Below, piece by piece: positions 6,791-12,972 of a stretch of 41,091 bases of DNA; position 1 is the stretch's first letter; each line of letters begins with the position of its first letter. Under the pieces are notes generated by a model. That model was not told the origin of the DNA and did not search any database. It saw only the letters and a list, made by a program, of their open reading frames with translations. The position numbers and the translations under genes are program-made. Source of the DNA: a virus; the IMG/VR virus record IMGVR_UViG_3300037068_000062, positions 1 to 41,091 of that record; one strand, given 5' to 3'.

Positions 6791-7150
6791 ATGACTTACG
6801 ATCTCAGCCTAGACCTGATGGAAGCTAAATTCGGTTCGCTGTGGCGTTTTGAGACGCCGCGCTACACGGTAGCGTATTGGGCCGAAGAAGAAGATATGGA
6901 CCCGGCAGATAGCTTTGAATTCGAGAGTGATATCGAGGCGGTGCGCAGCGGCTCCCTCGAATGGTTCCGTGCTTGCGTAGGGGTATTCCGCGGCCAAGAG
7001 CTTGTCGGATACGATTGCCTTGGTGGCTGCGCCTATGTGACAGCCCGCGACTTTATTAAGGGCGAGAACCGCAACGATTATTTTCGCGACATGGTGCGGG
7101 AAGCTCTGCGCGCCGCTGGGAGAGAGCGATCAAGCTCACGATGGTTGTAG
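6791..7150 (+). CDS. Unknown 119-aa acidic phage protein
   Basis: The start is the ATG at 6791 behind GGGAGAGAG; the longer upstream frame is a shadow. The protein begins MTYDLSLDLMEAKFGSLW, is rich in Asp/Glu and aromatic residues in the first half (AEEEDMDPADSFEFES), and has a Cys pair and a YDCLGGCAY motif in the middle. It ends with a helix and a Ser/Arg tail. I recognise it as a recurring small phage or plasmid-type hypothetical, without a known role. Its acidity is compatible with a DNA-mimic or anti-host protein, but this is speculation. Confidence 0.75.
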   Translation: MTYDLSLDLMEAKFGSLWRFETPRYTVAYWAEEEDMDPADSFEFESDIEAVRSGSLEWFRACVGVFRGQELVGYDCLGGCAYVTARDFIKGENRNDYFRDMVREALRAAGRERSSSRWL

Positions 7151-7204
7151 CCTAACACGACGCTCACAACCTTCGCGGTATAGGGAGGCTATCATAAACG
7201 GCAA

Positions 7205-7223
7205 CGGGGGCCTAAAGCCCCCG
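7205..7223. terminator. GC-rich hairpin after the 6791 gene
   Basis: CGGGGGC (7205-7211), loop CTAAA, GCCCCCG (7217-7223) forms a perfect 7-bp stem. There is no following T-run on either strand, so it is at best a weak or Rho-assisted terminator between convergent genes. The rest of 7151-7316 holds no gene that I can see. Confidence 0.45.
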
Positions 7224-7316
7224 CCCGACGGCCTCTAACCGTCACCCTGCGGCACGGGGCCGCATTGCTTAGAATCTACTCTATTCTACCGGCCCTTGCA
7301 AAGCCCCTCTAATTCC

Positions 7317-7508
7317 CTATTCTTTCGGAAATACCGCCTTTACCTCAGCGGGCGTAAACCTTGGTTTTCCGTCCGCCCCCACCGTCGGGTGGATTTGGCC
7401 TTTTGCGATTGCCTCTTCCAGCATCTCCGCGGCCCGCGCCATACAAGCTTCGAAGCGCAGACAGATCACCCCAGGACAATTTTCGTTGCCCGAGATATAA
7501 CATCTCAT
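7317..7508 (-). CDS. Unknown 63-aa protein
   Basis: The ATG at 7508 overlaps the preceding stop as TAATG. The protein has two N-terminal Cys (RCYISGNENCPGVIC), a helical middle (ARAAEMLEEAIAKG) and a C-terminal FTPAEVKAVFPKE. The Cys pair could bind metal, but no defined zinc finger is present. It is the last gene of the RHH/HNH-like minus operon that starts near 8157. Confidence 0.6.
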   Translation of the reverse strand: MRCYISGNENCPGVICLRFEACMARAAEMLEEAIAKGQIHPTVGADGKPRFTPAEVKAVFPKE

Positions 7509-7975
7509 TATCTCATATCCTTAACCCACGCGTCGGAGCGGAAATATTCCTGCGCGCTCTCAATCGCTTCTCGCGTGTGCACCTGACAGGCGGCATGGCA
7601 GACCATGTTTTCGAGCCGGTCTTTCTGGTGCGCTTCGGCGATCGGTTCCGGCCAAACATTAAGAAGCGTTTGCTTGCCCCCCATACAAAGACTGACCCGG
7701 TCGTCCAAGGTGTAGAGCTTCTGATCGCGTGGGGCGATGCCGTAGCGTGCGAATACGGTGCGGCGCATCTCGTAATAGCCGGCCGGCCCTTCGGTGTTCC
7801 ACACGCGCTGGCTGGTGCTATAGCCGCGATGGCAGATGATGTCAGGATCGGACGTGGCTACGTCACCCGGCGTAAGCCGGGCCTGGGGCAACGCGGGCGC
7901 GCGATCAGCGACTTGCAGCGCAATTGCGCCCGTCATCAGCGCCAGCCCGACGGCCACGGTCGCGAGCGGCGTCAT
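7508..7975 (-). CDS. Secreted HNH-fold protein with altered active site
   Basis: This 155-aa protein has an N-terminal signal-like segment (PLATVAVGLALMTGAIAL). Its body resembles exported bacterial HNH nucleases: a TPGDV start, a Cys-x-x-GY region, then a stretch aligned to the usual EIDHLIPLELGG motif, and downstream a conserved NVWPEP and KDRLEN. Here the motif reads TLDDRVSLCMGG: the catalytic His of the Asp-His pair is Asp. It may therefore be inactive or re-purposed. Five Cys remain in the mature part. The ATG at 7975 overlaps the upstream stop (ATGA). Assignment to the fold is from motif order; activity is doubtful. Confidence 0.65.
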   Translation of the reverse strand: MTPLATVAVGLALMTGAIALQVADRAPALPQARLTPGDVATSDPDIICHRGYSTSQRVWNTEGPAGYYEMRRTVFARYGIAPRDQKLYTLDDRVSLCMGGKQTLLNVWPEPIAEAHQKDRLENMVCHAACQVHTREAIESAQEYFRSDAWVKDMR

Positions 7976-8157
7976 GGCGACGCGACCTCGGTATGGCGAG
8001 CCTCTGTCTGCGCTAACCCGCGCTCAATCATCGCGACGACCCATGCGGTCCTTGTTGGCGGAATGTCCTGCTTGCGGCGCGCCTGCTCGATGCGCTCAAA
8101 AAACTCAGGTGTCACCCGAAACATCAACTGCACGGTCGGCCGTAAATTCTTGGTCAT
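7972..8157 (-). CDS. Ribbon-helix-helix-like regulator
   Basis: This 61-aa protein starts MTKNLRPTVQLMFRVTPEFFERIEQA. A short strand (VQLMFRV) is followed by two helices (EFFERIEQARRKQ and TRTAWVVAMIERGL), the topology of Arc/MetJ/CopG DNA-binding dimers. It is the first gene of a minus operon, and the promoter at 8193-8221 plus a 6-bp inverted repeat upstream suggest autoregulation. It could equally control the divergent promoter at 8237. Confidence 0.7.
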   Translation of the reverse strand: MTKNLRPTVQLMFRVTPEFFERIEQARRKQDIPPTRTAWVVAMIERGLAQTEARHTEVASP

Positions 8158-8192
8158 GGTTGGCGCGCCTGTCGACTGTTAAATCTGAGGTC

Positions 8193-8221
8193 GTCATAGC
8201 GCCGCATTAAAAAGATTGCAA
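8193..8221 (-). promoter_or_regulatory. Promoter for the RHH operon
   Basis: On the minus strand, TTGCAA (8221-8216) is followed after 17 bases by TATGAC (8198-8193), four of six matches in each box. It drives the genes from 8157 down. It is divergent from the promoter at 8237-8264. Confidence 0.5.
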
Positions 8222-8227
8222 GCGCTA
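8197..8227. promoter_or_regulatory. Inverted repeat between divergent promoters (candidate operator)
   Basis: TAGCGC (8197-8202) and GCGCTA (8222-8227) form a perfect 6-bp inverted repeat with a 19-bp gap. One arm overlaps the minus -10 and the other abuts the minus -35. This spacing would suit a dimer of dimers such as the adjacent ribbon-helix-helix protein. Confidence 0.4.
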
Positions 8228-8236
8228 TCTTTTATA

Positions 8237-8264
8237 TTGACAGCATTTGATGGCTTGGTATACC
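8237..8264 (+). promoter_or_regulatory. Promoter for plus-strand genes at 8309-9577
   Basis: TTGACA (8237-8242), a 16-bp spacer and TATACC (8259-8264). The first gene starts 45 bases further on, behind GGGGAA. Confidence 0.6.
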
Positions 8265-8308
8265 TTCTCCCCGTCAGCGCGTCGCTGGCTTGCTTGGGGA
8301 AGCACAAA

Positions 8309-8749
8309 ATGACAGACAACGACATGACCGAATATTCGACTGAATCTGTAATATTCGATCCCGATGACGGCTTTGATATCCGTGATGTCATTGCTCGCGT
8401 TGAGCACCTAGAAAAGCTGCGCCAGCCAGGCCGAGTTGATCTCGGCTACGAGGACAACGAAACCGCGCAAGACGATTTACTCGCCGAGCTTGCGAAGCTA
8501 GAGGGTTTATTGAGCGAGGTTTGTGGCCAGGGCGGTGATCACGAGTGGCGTGGGGATTGGTATCCCGTAACATTTATTCCCGATCGCGACTTTGTCTCAT
8601 ATGCCAAAGAATTGGCCGAAGATATTGGGGCCGTTAATTCGAGCCTTGGGTGGCCGTATGGCTGCATCGATTGGGAGGCCGCGGCCGAGGAATTGCGCAC
8701 GGACTATGCGTCGGTTGAATTCGACGGCGACACTTACTGGTATCGTTAA
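8309..8749 (+). CDS. Acidic phage-type protein of unknown function (146 aa)
   Basis: The start is the ATG at 8309, six bases after GGGGAA; the in-frame ATG at 8324 begins the same MTEYS peptide as the next gene but is too far from the ribosome binding site. Residues 25-70 are acidic and helical (VEHLEKLRQ; LLAELAKLEGLL), probably a coiled coil. The C-terminus carries FVSYAKELAEDIGAV and a DWEAAAEELRTDYASVEF stretch ending in a TYWYR tail. I know this C-terminal signature from phage and plasmid hypotheticals, sometimes found near antirestriction genes. Strong acidity is consistent with DNA mimicry but unproven. Confidence 0.75.
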   Translation: MTDNDMTEYSTESVIFDPDDGFDIRDVIARVEHLEKLRQPGRVDLGYEDNETAQDDLLAELAKLEGLLSEVCGQGGDHEWRGDWYPVTFIPDRDFVSYAKELAEDIGAVNSSLGWPYGCIDWEAAAEELRTDYASVEFDGDTYWYR

Positions 8750-8753
8750 CTCA

Positions 8754-8823
8754 CTCGCGCGAGGCGCCGGCAGCATACCCTCGCCGGTTCGCGGAACCCC
8801 CAGGCCCGCACGCCTCGCGCGAG
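8754..8823. repeat. 13-bp perfect inverted repeat between two plus-strand genes
   Basis: CTCGCGCGAGGCG (8754-8766) and CGCCTCGCGCGAG (8811-8823) are exact reverse complements with a 44-nt loop, and CCGGC/GCCGG can pair inside it. Each arm also contains the 10-bp palindrome CTCGCGCGAG. In RNA this is a long GC hairpin directly after the 8309 gene; no T-run follows. Confidence 0.8.
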
Positions 8824-8848
8824 CCTGGGAAGCGAGACGAATGTCAGC

Positions 8849-9211
8849 ATGACCGAATATTCGAATCCCCGCATGAGCGCCGTTATCGACGATTGGCCGA
8901 GCGGGACGAAGCGCGTCAGCGCCAAATTTGAGATTGAGCAACACCCGACACGCGGCGAGCGCGGCGTCCGCACCACGACCGGCTCACCGAAGAAACTCAC
9001 CTATGTCCACAAGGCGCGGATCGTCGATGGCGACGATGGCCGGACGTATATCGCCGAGTATTCGCCAGCTCACCACCTGATCACAATCATGCGCGGCGAC
9101 TTCAAGCACCAGCATGAGGAGGTCTTCGAGGACAACCCGCGTTTCGCCAAATTGCTCGCGCTGTTCTTTTGGGGTCGGCTGATTATGGGTCAGAGCAGCC
9201 AGAACCGCTAA
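8849..9211 (+). CDS. Unknown 120-aa protein
   Basis: The ATG at 8849 is preceded by GGGAAG and by a three-codon mini-frame (ATG TCA GCA TGA) whose stop overlaps this start, so initiation is probably by reinitiation. The protein begins MTEYSNPRMSAVIDDWPSG, shows several strands (VSAKFEIEQ; KARIVDGDDGRTYIAEY) and ends in a helix (PRFAKLLALFFWGRL). A small beta-rich fold is likely. The first 17 bases from the ATG region duplicate those of the upstream gene. No family recognised. Confidence 0.7.
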   Translation: MTEYSNPRMSAVIDDWPSGTKRVSAKFEIEQHPTRGERGVRTTTGSPKKLTYVHKARIVDGDDGRTYIAEYSPAHHLITIMRGDFKHQHEEVFEDNPRFAKLLALFFWGRLIMGQSSQNR

Positions 9212-9220
9212 GGCAAATCG

Positions 9221-9577
9221 ATGTTCACTTTTCCCACTAAGACGTTCTGGGTAGCATCCAAGAAAATAGCTGAGGGCAAATTATCGGACACCTGCTTGGA
9301 GCCAGGCGTATCGGAGGTAATTCTTATTTGTTACTATAATGCGGCCAAGGACCATCAGATGGACGCCGTAATAGAATTTGTTGATGGGGTTCCTGGTGTC
9401 GGCGAGCGCTCTGCGGTCTTTAGGTTGTTTGATGACAGTTGGGCCGCTCTACACGAACTCTCGATGGAGGGATTTACGAAAGTGTTGGCGGACTTAGACA
9501 GCCGTGTAACGAAGGTTAACCCCACAGCTGAAAGTATAATCGCCGGGTTGGAGTCTATCGGCTTTAAGGAAGGCTGA
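9221..9577 (+). CDS. Unknown 118-aa protein with lower GC
   Basis: The ATG at 9221 lies shortly after AAGGCA. The protein has alternating strands and helices (TKTFWVASKKIAEGKL; EVILICYYNA; DAVIEFVDG), then a Trp-containing helix and a C-terminal TAESIIAGLESIGF. Base composition is visibly more AT-rich than the neighbours, a sign of separate origin. It is the last gene before the structured stretch and terminator. No domain recognised. Confidence 0.65.
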   Translation: MFTFPTKTFWVASKKIAEGKLSDTCLEPGVSEVILICYYNAAKDHQMDAVIEFVDGVPGVGERSAVFRLFDDSWAALHELSMEGFTKVLADLDSRVTKVNPTAESIIAGLESIGFKEG

Positions 9578-9608
9578 CCTGATCGATCCGGCAGAACTGG
9601 ATACGTGA

Positions 9609-9732
9609 TCGCCGGGCAAAGGCGAGCCTTGAACGGAGCCCGGTGTTGCGCTAGATTGCATGCGCGTGAAGCGCGGGTCTGGCGGTCTCTTCGCCGGGCT
9701 CCGGCTGGTGGTCGGCTGCAACGTCCACCAGC
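9609..9732 (+). ncRNA. Highly structured intergenic RNA segment
   Basis: Consecutive perfect helices can form on the plus strand: TCGCC/GGCGA (9609-9625), GGAGCCCGG (9635-9643) with CCGGGCTCC (9694-9702) enclosing smaller hairpins (GCGC/GCGC at 9662-9674 and TGGCG/CGCCG near 9680-9696), and GCTGGTGG (9704-9711) with CCACCAGC (9725-9732). An intrinsic terminator follows at 9745. No credible ORF covers it. It could be a structured 3' UTR of the 9221 gene or a processed small RNA. Confidence 0.45.
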
Positions 9733-9744
9733 CCCTACAACCGG

Positions 9745-9786
9745 CCCCCCGATGCGAGCTGCTCACCCTCGCCGGGGGGTTTAGTC
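9745..9786 (+). terminator. Intrinsic terminator of the plus-strand 8309-9577 unit
   Basis: CCCCCCG (9745-9751) pairs with CGGGGGG (9773-9779), with an inner GCGAG/CTCGC stem, followed by TTTAGTCTTT. It lies between the convergent 9577 and 9781 gene ends. Confidence 0.75.
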
Positions 9787-10002
9787 TTTAGGTCCATTAG
9801 ACTTTTCGGGAGACTCGCGGACATGCCAAAGCGCGGCAAAGCTTCCTCGCGACGGCTGCTCGGCGATCGTGTCCGGCACGCTGACCGTCGCATCAATCTC
9901 GACGACCAGGGCTCGCGCCTCCTCGTCGCCCGGCCAGTCGTCGGCCAGCCACGCGCGCAGCTTCATCAGCAGCCGCACCAGCTCTTTCTCGCGATCAGTC
10001 AT
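9781..10002 (-). CDS. Unknown 73-aa protein
   Basis: The start is the ATG at 10002 (MTDREKELVRLLMKLRAWL), overlapping the end of the RepA-like gene by 8 bases. The N-terminal half is a helix-rich segment with regular hydrophobic spacing and DDWPGDEEARALVVEIDATV; the C-terminus is polar. Small helical proteins of this type often follow phage replication genes. No function assigned. Confidence 0.65.
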   Translation of the reverse strand: MTDREKELVRLLMKLRAWLADDWPGDEEARALVVEIDATVSVPDTIAEQPSRGSFAALWHVRESPEKSNGPKD

Positions 10003-10876
10003 TGTAGTACCTCGGCGGTTCAGGTGGGGTTGGCCGGACATATACGCCCTGACGCCATACTAGCGGTATCGCGTCTGCCTTAGCAGCATAATTCCCTTTC
10101 ATATGCTCAAGCACCAGCCCGTCCCCAACCTTGTCCTTGTGCAGATACAGACGCGAGCGCACCGCCGCGTCCCATTGCGTGTTGCCAGCTTCTCCGGTGC
10201 CCGAGGACCGGCCCGATAGGCTCGGGTGCATGATCAGTATTACCAGCCCATCAAGCGCCATAGCGAGCCGCCGCAACTGGCTGATAAACTGGACCGCATG
10301 TTGCGGGTCATTCATGTTGCCGCGGAAGGTCTGCGCCAAGGTGTCAATCACCACATAGCTGACGCCAAGGTCGAGGCAGCGCAAAACGACCCGGTCGAAT
10401 AGCGGCGTTACCTGCATTGTCCAGCTCGCGCGATCGACATAGGACAATGTATTGTTCAGCCCGACGCGCGGCACCAGCGATAAGCCGGCGTCGCCCACGT
10501 CGGCGTGGTCGGCGCCATAGTGCTGGTTGATATCCTCCTGTCGTCGCCACAACTCGTCCTCATCATCTTCGCAGCCGAGATAGACCGCGCGACCGCGCGT
10601 TACATGCAAACCTAGCCAGGGTTTTCCGAGCACCGCACAGGTGCACAGCTGTTGAACTAATAGACTCTTGCCAATCCCGCCGCTGCCCGACACGATCGCG
10701 ACCGAGCCGCGCACAAACAACTTCTCGACCATCCATTGCCGCGCTGGCGGCTTGCGCCCTTGCCACTGACCGGGATCGATGATCGCAATGTCGTCATCGT
10801 CTTTTTTAACGACGCGGAGCTGAGGGATCGGTCCTTGCGGGCGGCCAACGGCCCAACGGCGATTTTGGTCGGACAA
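9995..10876 (-). CDS. RepA/RecA-fold replicative ATPase (AAA_25-like helicase)
   Basis: This protein of about 293 aa has a RecA-type core. Walker A is GSGGIGKSLL, preceded by a short strand (SVAIVSG), and Walker B is YVVIDTLAQTF. A later ILIMHP strand ends in the His expected in the H4/sensor region of RepA-like hexameric helicases. The order and spacing match the RepA/AAA_25 group used by plasmids and phages to unwind DNA at replication origins. I place the start at the TTG at 10876, after a GGGGGGA ribosome binding site; the open frame extends to 11026, but that part shadows the upstream gene. It sits in an operon with regulators and a methyltransferase. Start uncertain, family reasonably sure. 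Confidence 0.8.
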   Translation of the reverse strand: MSDQNRRWAVGRPQGPIPQLRVVKKDDDDIAIIDPGQWQGRKPPARQWMVEKLFVRGSVAIVSGSGGIGKSLLVQQLCTCAVLGKPWLGLHVTRGRAVYLGCEDDEDELWRRQEDINQHYGADHADVGDAGLSLVPRVGLNNTLSYVDRASWTMQVTPLFDRVVLRCLDLGVSYVVIDTLAQTFRGNMNDPQHAVQFISQLRRLAMALDGLVILIMHPSLSGRSSGTGEAGNTQWDAAVRSRLYLHKDKVGDGLVLEHMKGNYAAKADAIPLVWRQGVYVRPTPPEPPRYYND

Positions 10877-10922
10877 CGCAAAAGTCCCCCCTTCAGCGCC
10901 GCGGCGCTTTGTGGTTGCGAAT

Positions 10923-11189
10923 TCAGCCTTGCAGGTAGCGGTGAATTTCTTCGAGTTCGCTCGGAACCGCCAACTCCCCGACGTTAGGCGACTCGTTCTC
11001 GGCGCAGATTTCGCGCCACGCCTCACTCAGTTGTCGGCGGCGATCTTCCCTCGCGACAGCATCGCCAACACTGTTGATTAGCGCCTTAACAGTGGCGGTC
11101 GGCGATTGCCGCGATAACGACCATGTGATGGCCCGCAGCAGATCGGCGGCCAGCTCATCGATCGCCCAACCCGGCTCGGCGGTGCTCAC
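10923..11189 (-). CDS. Unknown 88-aa helical protein
   Basis: GTG start at 11189 overlapping the previous stop as GTGA. The protein is almost entirely helical (IDELAADLLRAITWSL; TVKALINSVGDAV; RQLSEAWREICAE), with a short linker and a final SELEEIHRYLQ. It lies immediately upstream of the RepA-like ATPase, so a replication-accessory or loader role is possible, but no signature supports it. Confidence 0.65.
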   Translation of the reverse strand: MSTAEPGWAIDELAADLLRAITWSLSRQSPTATVKALINSVGDAVAREDRRRQLSEAWREICAENESPNVGELAVPSELEEIHRYLQG

Positions 11190-11404
11190 GGGCGCCCGCC
11201 TTCCGCCGCGGTTAACGCCTCAAGCCAGCGCTGGTATCGCGCCAGTGGCGGGCGCGCCTGGCCCGACTCCCACGACCTCAGGGTTCGTAACGAGACCCCA
11301 ACGGCAAAGGCCACGCGGCCACGATGGCCTCTCGCCTGGCGAGTTCTTAGCGCAGCTCGTTCCTCGGCGGACAACTCGACCAGCGTCGTCGTGATCAGCC
11401 TCAC
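11186..11404 (-). CDS. Helix-turn-helix protein (XRE-like, 72 aa)
   Basis: GTG start at 11404 overlapping the upstream stop (GTGA). The core is GRVAFAVGVSLRTLRSWESGQARPP, the turn and recognition helix of an XRE-type domain with the typical SWESGQ motif, followed by a C-terminal helix (ARYQRWLEAL). The preceding LSAEERAALRTRQ helix fits helix 1. It probably binds phage DNA as a regulator or replication initiator accessory. The longer frame to 11500 is a shadow of the next gene. Confidence 0.75.
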   Translation of the reverse strand: MRLITTTLVELSAEERAALRTRQARGHRGRVAFAVGVSLRTLRSWESGQARPPLARYQRWLEALTAAEGGRP

Positions 11405-11643
11405 GAGCCGCGCCCCATGCGATCCACTTCCAGCGTCTCGATTGCCGCTTCCATTCGGACAATATGCCGGTTCGCATCCGCTTGCCGCGCCTTGCCGCAA
11501 GCAATCCAGCGTTTGAAGATCTCGCGTTGCAGTCGTGTGGCGTACTGCACCGCCTCAATCTGCTCGGCCAGCGGCACGGCCTCATCCGACGCATGATGCT
11601 GGCTCTTGGCGTAGTAGCCGTCGGACTTGCGATCCTTGCTCAT
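11401..11643 (-). CDS. Unknown 80-aa helical protein
   Basis: ATG start at 11643. A charged N-terminus (MSKDRKSDGYYAKSQHH) is followed by one long predicted helix (PLAEQIEAVQYATRLQREIF...) with heptad-like spacing, then a basic segment with Cys and a final helix. Likely oligomeric. Part of the 12830-to-9781 operon. No family recognised. Confidence 0.65.
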   Translation of the reverse strand: MSKDRKSDGYYAKSQHHASDEAVPLAEQIEAVQYATRLQREIFKRWIACGKARQADANRHIVRMEAAIETLEVDRMGRGS

Positions 11644-11654
11644 AGCTTGCCCCT

Positions 11655-11906
11655 CTAGCGAAGGCAGGGGATTTTGCCGACCACGAGGGGCATAGAAGCC
11701 AAGAAAGAAATCCCCTCTGCCGGCGCTGCGTGTTGTTCGCTCGCCGCCGCAGCGGCAGCCGGGTCACTTGCCCAGTTGACCCGTTGAAAATGCGCACCAT
11801 GCCGCGGTTTTTCCTCGCCGGCCCGCACGCGGCGCCCGATCTCGGCAATCGCCTCGAAATAGCTGTCATGCGCGTCTTGCTCGCGCCAGTTTTCGATCTC
11901 AGCCAT
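11655..11906 (-). CDS. Unknown 83-aa protein
   Basis: ATG start at 11906, overlapping the previous gene's end by 8 bases. It begins MAEIENWREQDAHDSYFEAI, then a helix (EIGRRVRAGEE), an Ala-rich segment and a C-terminal hydrophobic stretch ending VVGKIPCLR. The last third looks less ordered. Existence is supported by the compact operon spacing; function unknown. Confidence 0.6.
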   Translation of the reverse strand: MAEIENWREQDAHDSYFEAIAEIGRRVRAGEEKPRHGAHFQRVNWASDPAAAAAASEQHAAPAEGISFLASMPLVVGKIPCLR

Positions 11907-12051
11907 GCGAGCGCGTCAATTTGAGCGGCCGACGCGTCTCGCGCCATGAGCGCAGGTGTGCTATTAGATCGACGCCTGGAGGGTCCTCACGGCCCCGGCT
12001 CGGCGCGCGTTCGGCTGCCGTCGCCGGGGCCGCTCCCCCACGGTCAGTCAT
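11899..12051 (-). CDS. Unknown 50-aa peptide
   Basis: The ATG at 12051 overlaps the methyltransferase stop (ATGA), and the frame runs to 11899. The product begins MTDRGGAAPATAAERAP and ends with a helix (VDLIAHLRSWRE) and a basic tail. The longer frame to 12165 is rejected because it would read inside the methyltransferase. Moderately supported by coupling. Confidence 0.5.
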   Translation of the reverse strand: MTDRGGAAPATAAERAPSRGREDPPGVDLIAHLRSWRETRRPLKLTRSHG

Positions 12052-12830
12052 GGCAGAAACGTCCGCGCCACGTGTTGCGCGAGTGGCAGCGGAATTTTTG
12101 CAATCATCGCGCTCGCGGCTTTGCGACCCACGCTCTGCGAGCCTTGTGAGCGCGGCAACGAGCAATTCTCACCAGCGCTAAACCAATCGCCGGAACACTT
12201 CACCGAGGCTGTCTGAAACGATCTGCCGCTACCGTCAAAGCGGAAGCCGGGAACCTTTAGCGCGCGGCCATCGGGGTTTTGACCGTGACCTGATGTCGTG
12301 TTGTGCGCGATGTTGAACCACGAGCCGCCAGTATTTTTCGATGCGCGCGAGATCGGTGGCATCAACGCCGGCACATCACCCCAAAGATAGAAGCTCCCGA
12401 AGTTCCACCGCGCTCGACCGACCCAAGGCTGCGCCCCGCGCACATTTTCGACCACCAGCGGTATCCGTCGGCCTGCCGCGAGGCTCGCCTGCACCTGTAT
12501 CCGAAAACACGCGTCAAATAGCCGGTTGAGATCAGCCAGCATCTTGCCCGTCGTGTCGGCCCGGATCGCTGCCGCCTTGGCTTTTGCCAACTTCCACGGC
12601 ATCGCCATGTAGCTGTACTCGTTACACGGCGGGCTCGCCACGATCAGATCGGCGTTGCGGAACTGCGTGCCGTGTAGCGTTAGAACGTCCTGCAGCACGA
12701 GTTGGGCAGGATAGCGCTGCTCGCCGTATTGATGGCGCTTAATGTCGAACCCGACGACATTCCAGCCCTCGAGCAGCAATCCTTCCGCCCAGCCGCCAAG
12801 GCCACAGAACAGATCAATCGCCAACGCCAC
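12048..12830 (-). CDS. DNA (cytosine-5) methyltransferase, phage type
   Basis: This 260-aa protein has the conserved C5-methyltransferase motifs in order: motif I DLFCGLGGWAEG (residues 6-17), motif IV ASPPCNEYS with the catalytic Cys69, and motif VI VVENVRG (127-132). A short, divergent target-recognition region follows, and then a C-terminal motif X-like segment. It transfers a methyl group from S-adenosylmethionine to cytosine, probably protecting phage DNA from host restriction. No cognate nuclease is adjacent, so it is an orphan enzyme. The start is GTG at 12830, one base after the preceding stop. Length is short for the family but typical of phage members. Confidence 0.9.
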   Translation of the reverse strand: MALAIDLFCGLGGWAEGLLLEGWNVVGFDIKRHQYGEQRYPAQLVLQDVLTLHGTQFRNADLIVASPPCNEYSYMAMPWKLAKAKAAAIRADTTGKMLADLNRLFDACFRIQVQASLAAGRRIPLVVENVRGAQPWVGRARWNFGSFYLWGDVPALMPPISRASKNTGGSWFNIAHNTTSGHGQNPDGRALKVPGFRFDGSGRSFQTASVKCSGDWFSAGENCSLPRSQGSQSVGRKAASAMIAKIPLPLAQHVARTFLP

Positions 12831-12831
12831 G

Positions 12832-12972
12832 TTACGCCGCCTTCGCCACCGCGTTCGTTAACTCGCGCTTGCGCTCATGCTCGCATAGGGGTGGGTCGTC
12901 GGTATGTGCGGCGCGCATTTTTGCGCTTAACTTGCAAAACGCGCTGTGCTTTGATAGAGATGCAGGTGACAC
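12832..12972 (-). CDS. Candidate 46-aa protein upstream of methyltransferase
   Basis: The GTG at 12972 is preceded by GAGAGG at a spacing of 6, and the stop TAA is one base before the methyltransferase GTG. The product is basic with four His and two Cys (FCKLSAKMRAAHTDD, then a CEHERKRE segment). A longer frame to 13119 runs through a terminator hairpin and is not favoured. The start and leader are overlapped on the other strand by the candidate small RNA at 12967-13072. Confidence 0.45.
   Translation of the reverse strand: MSPASLSKHSAFCKLSAKMRAAHTDDPPLCEHERKRELTNAVAKAA
12932..12960 (+). promoter_or_regulatory. Possible promoter of the candidate small RNA
   Basis: TTGCAA (12932-12937), a 17-bp spacer, TAGAGA (12955-12960). 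Matches are partial in both boxes. Transcription would begin near 12967, exactly where the first hairpin starts. Confidence 0.35.

Larger units (their letters stand above)
6647..6793. repeat. Inverted pair of identical gene leaders around divergent promoters
   Basis: The minus-strand leader ending at the 6649 ATG and the plus-strand leader ending at the 6791 ATG share AACACGGGAGAGAG(T/C)GATG, 19 of 20 bases, in inverted orientation about 110 bp apart. Each contains the ribosome binding site. A shorter version (CACGGGAGAG) precedes the gene at 14526. Confidence 0.85.

Noticed and set aside
8592-8944. ORFs on both strands across the 8754-8823 inverted repeat
   Set aside because: They cut across two well-supported plus-strand genes and gain their length from GC-rich hairpin DNA.
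9635-9702. tRNA gene
   Set aside because: The acceptor-like and T-arm-like stems pair, but there is no GG-containing D loop, no 7-nt anticodon loop on a 5-bp stem, and no TTCRA T loop.
12048-12830. Complete restriction-modification system
   Set aside because: Only the C5 methyltransferase is present. Neighbouring small genes show no restriction nuclease motif.
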